The notes: generated from the sequence alone by a model not told the origin. DNA of 64,000 nucleotides from SpSt-398 sp041752235 (GCA_041752235.1 JBGSHM010000010.1:124001-188000); one strand, 5' to 3'. Shown: positions 7,593-18,209, counted from the first letter of the stretch. Numbers and translations are program-made.

Positions 7593-10500
7593 TTAAAATC
7601 CCACCTGTACTCCTACCTGGAATGAACGAGGTTGTGGATATACAGCGTAATCGATACCATAGGTTAGTGATGTTCCCGGTGTTCTGTTCCCTACTTCAGG
7701 ATCATATCCTTTGTATTTGGTCAGGGTGAACAGGTTTTGGGATGATACATAGATCCTGAAGCGGCTTATAGCGCCTTTTGTCATGTTTTGAAGGCTTGCT
7801 TCGGGAATGTTATACCCAAGTGCCAGGTTTTTCAACCGGAAGAATGAACCATCTTCAAGCCATCTGCCGGATGGTCTGGCGTTTTGGTTAGGGTCACCAC
7901 TAATGGCCCTGGGAACATCTGTGTTTGTATTGGTAGGGGTCCAGGCTTTTAACACTTCCGTACTGGAACCAAACAAGCGTACCATACCTTCAGAAATGAT
8001 CCGGCTGGCATTGAATATCTTATTCCCTTGTACACCCTGGAAGAACACACTAAGATCAAAATTCTTATAGTTTGCTCCGTAGTTCAAGCCATAGGAGAAT
8101 TTAGGCAGATAGCTCCCCAGGAATACACGGTCATTCTCATCAATTACATTATCCTTATTGACATCCCTGAATTTCAGGTCACCAGGAGATGTGGCAACTT
8201 TCTGGAAGGGCGAACTGGCCACTTCGGCAGGAGTTTGGAAGATGCCCTCAATGATCCATCCATAGAATGATTGAATGGGTTGGCCAGGAGCTGTACGGGT
8301 AATATTATAGCTACCAAAATCCTGGTCAGCACCAGCTTCGATACCGCTTACACTGGGAGCCAGTTCGATTACCTTGTTTTTAATAAAGCTGATGTTACCG
8401 GACACATTCCACTTGAATTCTTTGGACCGTTCGTTGTATCCAACCTGAAGTTCAAATCCGGTATTCTGCATGTTGGCAATGTTCTGCAACACGGTAGCAT
8501 TGGTAAAACCTAAGGATGGAGGAATGGGTACTCGCAGGATCAGGTTGTCAGTTTTCCGTTGGAAGTATTCAGCGGAAACGGTGATCTTATTGCGGAGGAA
8601 ACCGGCATCAAGACCCACATTCACCTGTTTGGTCAATTCCCACTCCAGGTCCTTATTTCCAAGGCTGTTGATCGAAGAACCGTAAGAGACTACAGAACCA
8701 GCATTGCTGTTATTGAATGGATAAATGGTGTTATTTCCATCCACACTTACCTGCCAGGGATAATTTCCGAGCACCGTTCCGTTCAATCCGGTTACACCAT
8801 AACCAGCTCTGAGTTTCAACTCAGATACGTTCTTGAATCTTTCCATAAACTTCTCCTGATCGATTCTCCAACCAATAGAAGCTGAGGGGAAGGTGGCCCA
8901 TTTTTTACCAGGTGCCCATACAGACAATCCATCCCGGCGTATGGCCAGGCTGACAAGGTATTTGTCGTTGAAATCATAATTCAACCTGCCGATGAAGGAC
9001 ATGATCATGTTTTCATTGCGGGTGGTGGACAGGGCAATATTGCTGGCATTGTTCAAGACACGCAAGTCATTGCTGCTTTGATTACCAGAAGCATTCTCCT
9101 GCAGGAAAACCTGATTCTGCTGTTCGTACACCGCAATGAAATTCACATTGTGGTCACCAAAGGATTTATTGAATGTCAGTTGTTCGGTAAACAATTTTAC
9201 TGTAGAAAGGCTGCGGTTATTGGTGATGGTAGCAACCGTGGCGCTACTTCCGTTTACGGCACCACCTGATTCAAAGATGGGAGAGAAACGGTAGTCCAGC
9301 GTATTGGCATAATCCACACCAAAAACGGAACGGAATTTCAACCAGTCGGTCAACTTCACATCGAGTGAAGCCGTTCCGAGCACTTTCAGTGTACGTCTGT
9401 TGCCGGGGTTTCTTACTTCGGCATCAAGCACGGGGTTGGTGGGGTCAGCACCGTCAAAGCTGTTGTTTGCGCTCCTGAATCCGCTTGTGGTGTTAGGATC
9501 GTAAACAGGCATATATGGAAGCTGACGGATCACATTCACCAGATTGGTCCTGGCTTGTTGTTCATTATTATCATACCCCTGATCGCTGTATCCGATGTAA
9601 AGATTTTCTCCAAATACAAAACGGCTTCCCAATTGATGGTCGGAGTTAAGCCGGAAATTATACCGCTGGAAATCAACACCAGGGGCGATTCCTTCTTGTT
9701 TAAGGTATCCGGCCGAGCCATAGAAGCGGGAAACATCATTGCCTCCGCTTAAGCCGATATTGTGTTGGGTGATCAATCCTTCTCTGAAATACGCATCCTG
9801 CCAATCGGTATTGGTTTGTGCATAGGTCTGAGTAGTGCCGCTATAAATCGGCAGGTTAAAATTTGCTGGCTCCAATCTTCCGGGCATGGCGATTCCGGCT
9901 GCGCCGTTCACGGCCCTTTCGTATTGCAGGTATTGGTTTGTATTCAGCAGATCCAACCGCTTGGTCGATTTTTGCGTACCTACGTAAGAGTCGAGTGTAA
10001 CCTGGATCTTTCCGTCTCTTCTTCCTTTGCGGGTAGTGATCATGATAACACCACTTGTTGCACGGGAACCATAGATGGCTGCGGCACTGGCATCTTTTAA
10101 TACATCCACCGATTCGATATCCCGCACATCCACGGTCGACATGTCACCCGTAGGGAATCCATCAATAACATACAGCGGTCCTGAAGCAAAGCTGATGGAG
10201 CTGATACCTCTGATCCGCACGATGGGTTCAGTACCTGGGCTACCATTATTGGTTACTTGCAAACCAGCTACCCGGCCTTGCAAGGCTTGTTGAACACTTA
10301 CAACGGGAAGTTCATTCAATGTTTTTCCGGAAACAGTGGAAACGGCTCCGGTAACTGACCTTCTTTTCTGGGTACCATAACCGATCACGACCAGTTCTCC
10401 CAGATTGGAAATATCAGGCAGCATGGAAACGGTCACATTGGACTCGCTCCCGACTTTGACGCTTACTCCTGAAAAACCAATCATGGAAAACTCCAGGGTT

Positions 10501-11033
10501 TCGCCAGGTTCTGCGTCGATGACGAAGGTTCCTTCTGTACTGGTCACTGTACCTCTGGAGGTACCTTTCACCACAACAGAAACCCCTTGCAGAGGCTCCC
10601 CTTTGTCATTGGTCACTTTCCCATTAACAGGCTTAAAGAATAGGTCTTTAGGGACCGACTGCCTTTCATTGGTCATTTCGCGAAGCTTGATCATCATGCC
10701 TTCCTGATCGCTTTTTTGCATCAGCACAACCTGGTTGCCTGATACAAAATAGAAAACGTTCAGGGGCGCCAACAACTTGTCAAGCACATCCTTTACGGAT
10801 TGGTTGCTTGCGCTGATGGTCACTCGCTTCTTCGCCGGGATCCGTTGCGCGCTGTAAACGAACTTCACCTCGACAAGTCGGGTGATCTCTTTTAATACTT
10901 CGCGCACCTCCCGTTGCTCCGCAACGAGTGTGATCTTTCTCGCTAATATCTCCTCCGAAGCCTGGGCCGGAGTAGAATAGGCAAGGGTTGAGATAATAAA
11001 AAACAGAAACAGTTTGAGCGCTGATCTTTTCAT
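7593..11033 (-). CDS. susC: SusC/RagA TonB-linked outer membrane receptor with STN signalling domain
   Basis: About 1146 residues from the ATG at 11033-11031, which starts directly before a signal peptide (MKRSALKLFLFF...AQA). The frame is open upstream to 11096, but that adds 21 residues that would bury the signal. Domains: STN (about 45-100, LVAEQREVREVLKEITRLV), a carboxypeptidase-regulatory-like domain (about 130-205, VNGKVTNDKGEPLQGVSV), the SusC plug (about 215-330, VVIGYGTQKRRSVTGAVS, VRDIESVDVLKDASAAAIYGS) and a TonB-dependent barrel ending in a typical aromatic strand (FQVGVQVGF). The STN domain marks receptors that signal to a FecR-like anti-sigma factor, and the sigma and FecR genes lie just upstream. 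Imports oligosaccharides released at the surface. Confidence 0.95.
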   Translation of the reverse strand: MKRSALKLFLFFIISTLAYSTPAQASEEILARKITLVAEQREVREVLKEITRLVEVKFVYSAQRIPAKKRVTISASNQSVKDVLDKLLAPLNVFYFVSGNQVVLMQKSDQEGMMIKLREMTNERQSVPKDLFFKPVNGKVTNDKGEPLQGVSVVVKGTSRGTVTSTEGTFVIDAEPGETLEFSMIGFSGVSVKVGSESNVTVSMLPDISNLGELVVIGYGTQKRRSVTGAVSTVSGKTLNELPVVSVQQALQGRVAGLQVTNNGSPGTEPIVRIRGISSISFASGPLYVIDGFPTGDMSTVDVRDIESVDVLKDASAAAIYGSRATSGVIMITTRKGRRDGKIQVTLDSYVGTQKSTKRLDLLNTNQYLQYERAVNGAAGIAMPGRLEPANFNLPIYSGTTQTYAQTNTDWQDAYFREGLITQHNIGLSGGNDVSRFYGSAGYLKQEGIAPGVDFQRYNFRLNSDHQLGSRFVFGENLYIGYSDQGYDNNEQQARTNLVNVIRQLPYMPVYDPNTTSGFRSANNSFDGADPTNPVLDAEVRNPGNRRTLKVLGTASLDVKLTDWLKFRSVFGVDYANTLDYRFSPIFESGGAVNGSSATVATITNNRSLSTVKLFTEQLTFNKSFGDHNVNFIAVYEQQNQVFLQENASGNQSSNDLRVLNNASNIALSTTRNENMIMSFIGRLNYDFNDKYLVSLAIRRDGLSVWAPGKKWATFPSASIGWRIDQEKFMERFKNVSELKLRAGYGVTGLNGTVLGNYPWQVSVDGNNTIYPFNNSNAGSVVSYGSSINSLGNKDLEWELTKQVNVGLDAGFLRNKITVSAEYFQRKTDNLILRVPIPPSLGFTNATVLQNIANMQNTGFELQVGYNERSKEFKWNVSGNISFIKNKVIELAPSVSGIEAGADQDFGSYNITRTAPGQPIQSFYGWIIEGIFQTPAEVASSPFQKVATSPGDLKFRDVNKDNVIDENDRVFLGSYLPKFSYGLNYGANYKNFDLSVFFQGVQGNKIFNASRIISEGMVRLFGSSTEVLKAWTPTNTNTDVPRAISGDPNQNARPSGRWLEDGSFFRLKNLALGYNIPEASLQNMTKGAISRFRIYVSSQNLFTLTKYKGYDPEVGNRTPGTSLTYGIDYAVYPQPRSFQVGVQVGF

Positions 11034-11162
11034 TTGCAAGACAGGCCCTTTGGCAAGGTTAGGACATTTCATAATAGCAGTATTTGGTAAAAGCAATAGC
11101 CTAAATAAAAAACAATCGTTATGTACCCGACATTCTCCTTTTAACTCACTCCTCTAAGTATA

Positions 11163-12272
11163 TTAATAACACCCCTTCGCCTCAATGATCACCTGCCCAT
11201 CGGTGATCTCATATTTACCTCCGATCGCTTTGCAGATCAGATCAAGTTTCTCATAAAACGGCACCGTCCGGAGATCAGCGGTTATGGTACAAGGGCCTAA
11301 CAATTCACTATCAAACAGAATACTCACGCCAAAATTCTCTGTCAATTGCCGCAACACTTTTTCCAATGGATAATCATCATACGCCAGATAATTGTCTTCC
11401 ACTTCGGGCACCACCATCTTTGGATTATCCCGTAATGTTTTTCTGAATTTTCGTTTATCCTTTTGATAAATGAGTTCCTGATTCGGGGTTAAGATGATGC
11501 CATCCAATTCCAGGATCTTTCCATTCTCCTTTCCCCCTTTGTTCAGGTAAACACCCACTTTTCCGGTATTGACGGCTACATGAACGGCGCTGTCCTTACT
11601 ATAGCAGCGTACAATAAAACTGGTACCCAACACTTTGGTCATGATATCATTGGCAAATACCCGAAACGGACGGAGGGGATTTTTTTGTACCGAAAACAGG
11701 GCTTCTCCAATAAGATAGACATCCCTGGTGCCGGAGGTATCAAAATCGTGCGCATAAGCGATACGACTGTTGGGCGACAACTTTACCGTACTCTTATCGG
11801 GCAAATGAAAGGTCACCGGTTCATTTGTACTATTTACACTTTCCACCCATTTGCTGGAGGGAAGGGTTTCAGTACTTTCAAATGCATATGATTCGGGCTT
11901 GCCTGGCTGAAGAAAGAACCAGGAAGCACTGGCGAGAATCAGAAGAACAGCCGCTGCAAGCGCTAAACCCTTTATCCTTCCCGTCAATTTGCCCAAAATG
12001 AATCCTTTGGAAACCGGCGATGAAGTTTTGCCGATGATATCGAGCAGTTCCTTAATGTTACGTTCCCGCTCCCGATCACTGATCAGGTCTTCCACATTTC
12101 CCAAATTCTCCAATATTCCTTTGGCTTCGGCTATAATAAAATGCTTGTCAGGGTTCTTATCCAGCCATTTTTCCCAAAACTCACAATCCTCCTGCTTGCG
12201 CAGTCTTGCCCAGCGGATGAAATCCTCATCCAGCAAAAAATCGTGAATATCATATAGCCTGAAGTCCTTCAT
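11163..12272 (-). CDS. FecR-family anti-sigma factor
   Basis: A 369-residue inner membrane protein: a cytoplasmic N-terminal part of about 105 residues that would hold the sigma factor, one membrane helix at about 109-130 (GLALAAAVLLILASASWFFL), then a periplasmic FecR domain (about 150-250, TFHLPDKSTVKLSPNSRIAY, DVYLIGEALFSV, FIVRCYSKDSAVHVAVNTGKVGVY) and a C-terminal STN-like/DUF4974 region (about 300-369, LEKVLRQLTENFGVSILFD). It receives the signal from the STN domain of the SusC receptor encoded 67 bases downstream and releases the ECF sigma factor encoded upstream. Length and order of parts are normal for Bacteroidota. Confidence 0.93.
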   Translation of the reverse strand: MKDFRLYDIHDFLLDEDFIRWARLRKQEDCEFWEKWLDKNPDKHFIIAEAKGILENLGNVEDLISDRERERNIKELLDIIGKTSSPVSKGFILGKLTGRIKGLALAAAVLLILASASWFFLQPGKPESYAFESTETLPSSKWVESVNSTNEPVTFHLPDKSTVKLSPNSRIAYAHDFDTSGTRDVYLIGEALFSVQKNPLRPFRVFANDIMTKVLGTSFIVRCYSKDSAVHVAVNTGKVGVYLNKGGKENGKILELDGIILTPNQELIYQKDKRKFRKTLRDNPKMVVPEVEDNYLAYDDYPLEKVLRQLTENFGVSILFDSELLGPCTITADLRTVPFYEKLDLICKAIGGKYEITDGQVIIEAKGCY

Positions 12273-12383
12273 ATATCCTATATATTTTTATGAGTTCCCT
12301 TGCCGCAAAAAATCTACTGGAATTCGACCGGGTATTTTTTTGCAGCAAGAAATTAAATTGATTGTCAATATTTTACGAAGCAA

Positions 12384-12962
12384 TTATTGATTAAAAAAAT
12401 CTGCTTTGAGGAGTTCCCGAAGCTTGCGGATGGCTTCATGGAGCAGGTTGTATACCGATTGTTGATTGAGGTTCATGAGTTCGGCGATCTGCCGATGATC
12501 GAGGAATTGGTAATATTTAAGGTAAATGATCTCCTTTTGTTTTCGTGTAAGCTGGGAAATAAGCGCTTTTAACCGGACAGCCCTTTCCTCATTGCGTTGG
12601 CGGTCGATGATCACCTGCTCAATGGAAAATTCATAATAAGAATCTTGGGTGGTGGTCATATCCCCTAAGGAAAGATGATTGTTCTTATACAGGGTTTTTA
12701 ATACCCGGTTCTTGGTGGCGCGTAATAAATAATAACGAGGAGCCAATATCCGGGGGGCCGTCTCACGTCTTTGCCATAAGCTGATGAAAACTTCCTGAAT
12801 ACAATCCTTAATAATCGTATTGTCCCGGGTAAAGCGGGATGCGTAGCTAAACAGATCTTTATAATATTGTCGCATCAGGGATGCCAATGCCGTTTCATCC
12901 CCTTGCTGGATCTGAAGCAACAGTTCACTCTCACTGGGTATAGGCCCTTTATGCATAAGCAA
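12384..12962 (-). CDS. ECF-type RNA polymerase sigma factor
   Basis: A 192-residue sigma-70 family protein with region 2 (SLMRQYYKDLFSYASRFTRD, KDCIQEVFISLWQRR) and region 4 (QLTRKQKEIIYLKYYQFLDHRQIAELMNLNQQSVYNLLHEAIRKLRELL). It is of the Bacteroidota FecI-like group that pairs with FecR. It lies 111 bases upstream of the fecR-like gene and 33 bases after the GH9 stop, so the catalytic genes read into the regulatory genes. Predicted target: the promoter of this susCD operon. Confidence 0.93.
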   Translation of the reverse strand: MLMHKGPIPSESELLLQIQQGDETALASLMRQYYKDLFSYASRFTRDNTIIKDCIQEVFISLWQRRETAPRILAPRYYLLRATKNRVLKTLYKNNHLSLGDMTTTQDSYYEFSIEQVIIDRQRNEERAVRLKALISQLTRKQKEIIYLKYYQFLDHRQIAELMNLNQQSVYNLLHEAIRKLRELLKADFFNQ

Positions 12963-12995
12963 TCAATAATTTTAAAATAATGAGTCCCTTAATTT

Positions 12996-15533
12996 TTACT
13001 TCCTGTTTACGGCATTGGAAAGGAAAATGTAAGCGGCACAGATATCAATGACCACTTCATTTTCGCCCCACAGGAATGGCCAATCCTCTTTGTTCTCCGG
13101 AAAATCAGGTTTAAGTATCAATAAACCTGGAACAACTCCACCCGCAATAAAACTGAAGTCAGCCCTGTTGCTTCCATAGGTAACCCGTTTGGAGTGGGTA
13201 CCCACACCGGAAACAAATGAAATATTGGAATAGGGGTGACAACCATATAGGTAGTGCAAACCTTTGTATACAGACTCCTTATCAATAAGGTCGGGGTAAT
13301 ACTTGTTTGCATAATGGTTGGTGATGGCCCAATTGATGATCATGGAATTTCCACCCCATCCCCTGGCCACCATGGGTACGCCATAGGGGTTTTGTTTCGC
13401 ATAGGATTCATTTAAGGCACGGTACTTCTCTATGTAGGGACGAAGCATATCCTTATATTGTTTATCCATAAACGAAAGGGCCAGCAATGCCTGAAGCATT
13501 CCTGTACCTACTGATCGATCAAGCACTGTCCAGAGCGCCTCCTTGAATTGATTGGCGTATCGTTCATCCTTTGTGGTAATATAAAGTTGAAGTGCCGCAT
13601 TCATTTTGGTGCCTCTGCGAAAGCCTGCAAAAAACGATGCTGTGTCGGTTGTTGCTTTAAGTGTATCATTATAGGCCCATAATTCCCTGGCATAATAAAG
13701 ACATTGGTCGGCCAGGGTATCATTATAACCTCTCATGGCACGGGAGGCCGCTGCCAGGGAAGCCGCTGTATGGTAATCAAGGAAAGCCGATCTGTTGGTA
13801 AATGCCCATCGATCATCTGGCGTCCCGCTTGACTTTCCATCCGATTCATAAGGCTTGAGTAATGGATTATAAGGCAGGTTATCTGTTTCGGTGGAAGCAT
13901 CTCCCAGGTGATGATACTGATGCAACTTAGGGACTACAATTCCTCTGACCGGGTGCCCGATATTTTTAACCTGCGCAACGATATTCAGGATCCCATGCTC
14001 AATCTGTTGCAAGATGTCCGGTTTGCCATCCGGTCGATGGATATCGACAAACCTGTTTTGCTGATCAATAAGTGTATTATCCCTGTCCAATTTAAAATCC
14101 TCCCAAGCCTGCACAAAACTTAATACCGTGGCATTGTGAGATCCGGTTTGAATATCAAAATCTCCAGCATCAAACCATCCGCCGATGTCTAATCCGGGTA
14201 TACGTTCATAGGGTTTATACTTTGTATCGGTTGTCGGCCCCATGCTATATCCATCGAAGTGATTTTGGTTAACCGGAGCCTGTAAAGCATCATCCAGATA
14301 AGGAACCCCATGCCAGACACGATAGGCTTCATTTACCTGCATGTGGTCCATTTGAACTGGAAACCAAACATCCATCGTGGCATGCCAGGCTTTTTCGTAT
14401 ACAGTGCCTGAAATGGGGAAAGTGTTTGTTTTTTGATTTCCATATTGCAGGTAATAGACTCCTGTCTCTTTGACCGCGCTAAAATCAAACTGCAGGTATT
14501 GATACCGCAGCCAGGACCCCCACTTTTTTGTACGAATTTTGAGCTTTTCCATCGGAAGCCCCTTTCCATTTACCTGATACAGGGAGATCGTTTCTAACGG
14601 AGTATCATATTTATCCAGTTCGATCACCCCTAGTTTTTGTTGACCAGGCAAGTACCCTGCCTGGGAGAATTGGATCACTGGTTTTCGTTTCCAGTTGGGG
14701 ATGGCATTGGGTTCGAGATACCAGGTTAAGACTTTACCCGATTTTTTTGCCGGTAACAAACTGCGGAGGATGAACCAACCATTTTGTGCGAGGTTTCGGC
14801 CATCGAACAACATGATCTCGGTTTCAGATTGCACTACGACTTTCTTCTCCCCATCTTCGGGAGCCAATACCATATTTTTCCCTTTGGCCAGAGGGAAGGG
14901 AACCAGGTACTCCCCTTTACCTCTGTCATCAAAAGTGGTGTGGGTGCCAAACTGCTGTATTTTCCGGCCTATTGGTTCGGCAAGGGTTTGGTCCGCCGGG
15001 TATAAGGGAAAATAACCCGGGTGACCATCTGCCAGATAAGACTTCTCAAAATAGGTCGTGGGTAGAAACTCCAGGTTAAACCCTGCATTTCCTTCCAATT
15101 TAGCAGGAAGTTCCTTCTCCAGATAAACAGAAATTTCTACGCCATTTCCTTTGGGGGAAACACGGATCCGGGAATCAAAATCCAGTTCCTGATACCGCAA
15201 TGTCACTTCAATCGTTCCACTTGCTTTATCTACTTTTCGGTTTATGACCAGGGGCACCAGGTCCCATTGTTCTGGTGTATGTTGCAATCGAACGGCCCCT
15301 CCGGTAGAGGTCCGTACCCCATGATGAATGATCTCGATACCGGCTGTCTTTTCATCAAAGAACATTCCATTGTACAGGTTATTAAACACAAATACATTCA
15401 CGCCTCTCTTCGCGAAATAACCGGAGTCATTTAATTGAAGGGATTGGCTGCACAATATGGTAGCCTGCAAAATAAACAGGATCAGGATTAAGGCAGAAAA
15501 TCCTGTTTGACGGCGATAAATGGGATTTGGCAT
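12996..15533 (-). CDS. Glycoside hydrolase family 9 enzyme, secreted
   Basis: An 845-residue protein with a signal peptide (hydrophobic residues about 13-29). An N-terminal beta region of about 285 residues of unclear family is followed by an Ig-like CelD_N domain (about 287-375, QFSQAGYLPGQQKLGVIELD) and the (alpha/alpha)6 GH9 domain. The motif GGWFDAGDFD at about 455-464 carries the GH9 catalytic Asp pair. Near the C-terminus, WGENEVVIDICAAYIF carries the acid Glu. GH9 enzymes are inverting endo- or exo-glucanases; some act on glucosaminides. Position between a GH3 gene and the sigma factor gene suggests cleavage of a beta-glucan backbone such as xyloglucan or mixed-linkage glucan. The extra N-terminal domain is larger than in the common form and may bind polysaccharide. 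Confidence 0.85.
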   Translation of the reverse strand: MPNPIYRRQTGFSALILILFILQATILCSQSLQLNDSGYFAKRGVNVFVFNNLYNGMFFDEKTAGIEIIHHGVRTSTGGAVRLQHTPEQWDLVPLVINRKVDKASGTIEVTLRYQELDFDSRIRVSPKGNGVEISVYLEKELPAKLEGNAGFNLEFLPTTYFEKSYLADGHPGYFPLYPADQTLAEPIGRKIQQFGTHTTFDDRGKGEYLVPFPLAKGKNMVLAPEDGEKKVVVQSETEIMLFDGRNLAQNGWFILRSLLPAKKSGKVLTWYLEPNAIPNWKRKPVIQFSQAGYLPGQQKLGVIELDKYDTPLETISLYQVNGKGLPMEKLKIRTKKWGSWLRYQYLQFDFSAVKETGVYYLQYGNQKTNTFPISGTVYEKAWHATMDVWFPVQMDHMQVNEAYRVWHGVPYLDDALQAPVNQNHFDGYSMGPTTDTKYKPYERIPGLDIGGWFDAGDFDIQTGSHNATVLSFVQAWEDFKLDRDNTLIDQQNRFVDIHRPDGKPDILQQIEHGILNIVAQVKNIGHPVRGIVVPKLHQYHHLGDASTETDNLPYNPLLKPYESDGKSSGTPDDRWAFTNRSAFLDYHTAASLAAASRAMRGYNDTLADQCLYYARELWAYNDTLKATTDTASFFAGFRRGTKMNAALQLYITTKDERYANQFKEALWTVLDRSVGTGMLQALLALSFMDKQYKDMLRPYIEKYRALNESYAKQNPYGVPMVARGWGGNSMIINWAITNHYANKYYPDLIDKESVYKGLHYLYGCHPYSNISFVSGVGTHSKRVTYGSNRADFSFIAGGVVPGLLILKPDFPENKEDWPFLWGENEVVIDICAAYIFLSNAVNRK

Positions 15534-15575
15534 AGCAGAAAATAGTTTAACTGAACAAAAATGTCTGGTGTACGA

Positions 15576-18179
15576 TTAATTGGATGGTAGTATATTGACC
15601 TTTACCATTTTCAGGTTTTCCTGGGTGGAACTGTTTCCATACCACAGTTCATATTCTCCGGGTTTGACAGTCATTTTTCCTTCTACGGCATCATAAAACT
15701 CAAAGGCTGTTGGGGCCAGACTGATCGACACTGGTGAGGTAGCGCCTGATTTTAACTCCACACGTTGATAAGCCCGCAAAGTGCGAATAGGACCACCAGG
15801 ATCTTTCACTTTCTTTATATAAACCTGTAATACTTCGGTACCTGCGCGTTTGCCTGTATTGGTAACAGGAATGGTCAGACTTACAGATTCGCCCACTTTG
15901 ACGAAACCGGAATTCACATTCGCCACTCCAATGGAGAAGGTCGTGTAGCTCAATCCGTAACCAAATGGGAAAAGCGCATCGCTCATGAACCGATAGGTTC
16001 TGCCTGTCATGGAGTAGTCTTCAAAGTCGGCGAGTTGGGTGGTATCCTTGTAAAAGGTAACGGGTAATTTTCCGGAAGGATTATAATCGCCAAAAAGGAT
16101 ATCGGCTACAGCCTGTCCCCCGGATTCACCTCCATACCAGGCTTGAAGGATGGCATCACAGCTTTCTGTTTCTGGCAACAGGCCAATCGCAGAACCGGAG
16201 CAATTAACAAAGATCACTTTCTTTCCCGCTGCCTTTAATGCCTTTAAACAATTTCGTTGTACTTCCGGCAACTGAATATCTGTTCGGTCGCCTCCCTTAA
16301 ACCTTGGATAATTCACGGGCATTTCCTCGCCTTCTAATAAGGTGGAAAGGCCCCCGGCAAAGATCACAACGTCCACCCCTTTTAACTTATTGATCAAACC
16401 CGAAAAATCAATATCCAGTTCTTTTCCAAAATCGAATTCGAGATTAGCCTGCCAGTTATTCAATTGGGCATACCTTATCTCAATGTGGTATTTTTTTCCC
16501 TTCTCTACCTTAAAGGGTACGCGGGTAGGCAAGGTGCGCCAGTTATTGAAACGAACGAGTGACTGACCATTTACCAAAAGCTCAAACATGCCGGTGGCGC
16601 CACATTTGAAGACGATCTCCTCTGTTTCCTCCGCTATGTAATCGGTTGCATACAAGGCCGAAAAATCAACCAGCTTAACTCCTGAAGCAAACTCATGATC
16701 GCCAGCGGTTGTAATTTTAAAAGGGTTTACTATTTGTACCGTTGTGACAATATCGCCGGATAAGTTTCGATTATTCCAATACGTGGCTTTAAAGCCTGGC
16801 TTACCCTCTATTTGCGTTTTGGAGAAATAACTGGAGGTTACTTTGTTTTCTACCAGGTCACAGGCTTTGTCATAAACGATTGAATTAGCCTTCAGCTTTG
16901 ACTGGATACCATCAAGAATGGTGATGGTACGAATTGGGGTGCCGTTGTAGTTACCCCATAACATCGGCTCGTTGTCGGCATTGGGCCCGATCACCGCAAT
17001 CTTCTTAACCGACTTTTTAAGAGGAAGGATATTATTTTTATTTTGCAACAAGGTCATGGACTCCCTGGCCATCTCCAGTGCCAGTGTCCTGTGCAATTCA
17101 TTATTAATAATAGAAGGAGGGATATTTGTCCAGGGAACCAGGGCATCGGGATCCATTTCCCCCAGATCGAAACGGCCTTTGAGTACACGAAGCAGGCGCG
17201 AATCAATATCTGCTTCTTTCAGCAGGCCACGCGAAACAGCCTCGGAAAGATTACTATACGCATACCCCATCCAAACACATTCTACATCTGTTCCGGCTAA
17301 TACCCCTTTGGCAGCCGCATGCACCGGCCCGGAGGAAACCTTATGGCTGGTGTAAAAATCGGTGATAGCGCCGCAATCCGACACCACGAGGTGCTTGAAA
17401 CCCCATTCGTCTCTCAGGATGGTTTGAAGCAGACGGTTATTTCCACAACAGGGTTCATCATCAAGTCGTTGATAGGCACACATAACCTGTCTGACGTCTG
17501 CTTCCTGTACCAGCGCTTTGAACGCAGGTAAATAGGTTTCCCATAAATCACGTGGGCTAACGCTATTCAGGTTTAAGGTATGTCGGCTCCATTCGGGACC
17601 CGAATGAACGGCGTAATGTTTGGCACAGGCAAGTAGCTTTCTATACTTTGCTTCAGGAGGTCCTTGTAATCCCCGCACCACTTGTACCCCCATGCGTGAG
17701 GTCAGGTAAGGATCTTCTCCATAGGTTTCCTGGCCTCTTCCCCACCGGGGATCACGAAATATATTGATGTTGGGCGTCCAGACAGAAAGACTTAAAAACC
17801 TTCGGTTCTCCTGTCCGGCCTGCATGGCTTTATTGTACTTCGCCCTGGTTTCATCCGAAACGGCTGAAAAGATCTTATACACCAGAGAGTCGTTAAATGA
17901 AGCTGCCATTCCGATAGGCTCTGGAAAGACGGTCACACTATCATTATTTGCCAGACCGTGCAAGGCCTCGCTCCACCAGTTGAATTTTTTAATGCCAAGG
18001 CGGGGAATCGCCGGTGACTGGTCTTGCATGAGGAGTGCCTTTTCCTGTAAGGTTAACCGCGATATCAAATCTTTTGCCCTGGTCTCTGTACCTAGTTCGG
18101 GGTTTTGAAAAGGCAGGGTTTGACCCGTTACATTCAGGGTGATCAAAAAGGCTGTATAGAAAAGTATTCCCTTCATCAT
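15576..18179 (-). CDS. Glycoside hydrolase family 3 beta-glycosidase with PA14 insert
   Basis: An 867-residue exported enzyme (signal peptide cleaved near residue 19, NVTGQ). GH3 N-terminal TIM-barrel domain begins at about 25 (LISRLTLQEKALLMQD, FNWWSEALHG); the nucleophile Asp lies in VVSDCGAI near residue 270. The C-terminal GH3 sandwich (about 380 onward, KKIAVIGPNADN) is interrupted by a PA14 domain (about 450-575, FKATYWNNRNLSGD), and a fibronectin type III-like domain closes the protein (about 760-860). The WWSEALHG pattern and PA14 insert are typical of beta-xylosidase or beta-glucosidase members, so xylo- or gluco-oligosaccharide trimming is likely. Gaps to the neighbouring genes are 30 and 42 bases, so this is one operon. 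Confidence 0.92.
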   Translation of the reverse strand: MMKGILFYTAFLITLNVTGQTLPFQNPELGTETRAKDLISRLTLQEKALLMQDQSPAIPRLGIKKFNWWSEALHGLANNDSVTVFPEPIGMAASFNDSLVYKIFSAVSDETRAKYNKAMQAGQENRRFLSLSVWTPNINIFRDPRWGRGQETYGEDPYLTSRMGVQVVRGLQGPPEAKYRKLLACAKHYAVHSGPEWSRHTLNLNSVSPRDLWETYLPAFKALVQEADVRQVMCAYQRLDDEPCCGNNRLLQTILRDEWGFKHLVVSDCGAITDFYTSHKVSSGPVHAAAKGVLAGTDVECVWMGYAYSNLSEAVSRGLLKEADIDSRLLRVLKGRFDLGEMDPDALVPWTNIPPSIINNELHRTLALEMARESMTLLQNKNNILPLKKSVKKIAVIGPNADNEPMLWGNYNGTPIRTITILDGIQSKLKANSIVYDKACDLVENKVTSSYFSKTQIEGKPGFKATYWNNRNLSGDIVTTVQIVNPFKITTAGDHEFASGVKLVDFSALYATDYIAEETEEIVFKCGATGMFELLVNGQSLVRFNNWRTLPTRVPFKVEKGKKYHIEIRYAQLNNWQANLEFDFGKELDIDFSGLINKLKGVDVVIFAGGLSTLLEGEEMPVNYPRFKGGDRTDIQLPEVQRNCLKALKAAGKKVIFVNCSGSAIGLLPETESCDAILQAWYGGESGGQAVADILFGDYNPSGKLPVTFYKDTTQLADFEDYSMTGRTYRFMSDALFPFGYGLSYTTFSIGVANVNSGFVKVGESVSLTIPVTNTGKRAGTEVLQVYIKKVKDPGGPIRTLRAYQRVELKSGATSPVSISLAPTAFEFYDAVEGKMTVKPGEYELWYGNSSTQENLKMVKVNILPSN

Positions 18180-18209
18180 TGTTTACATGTTTATAACAGG
18201 AATGAATGA

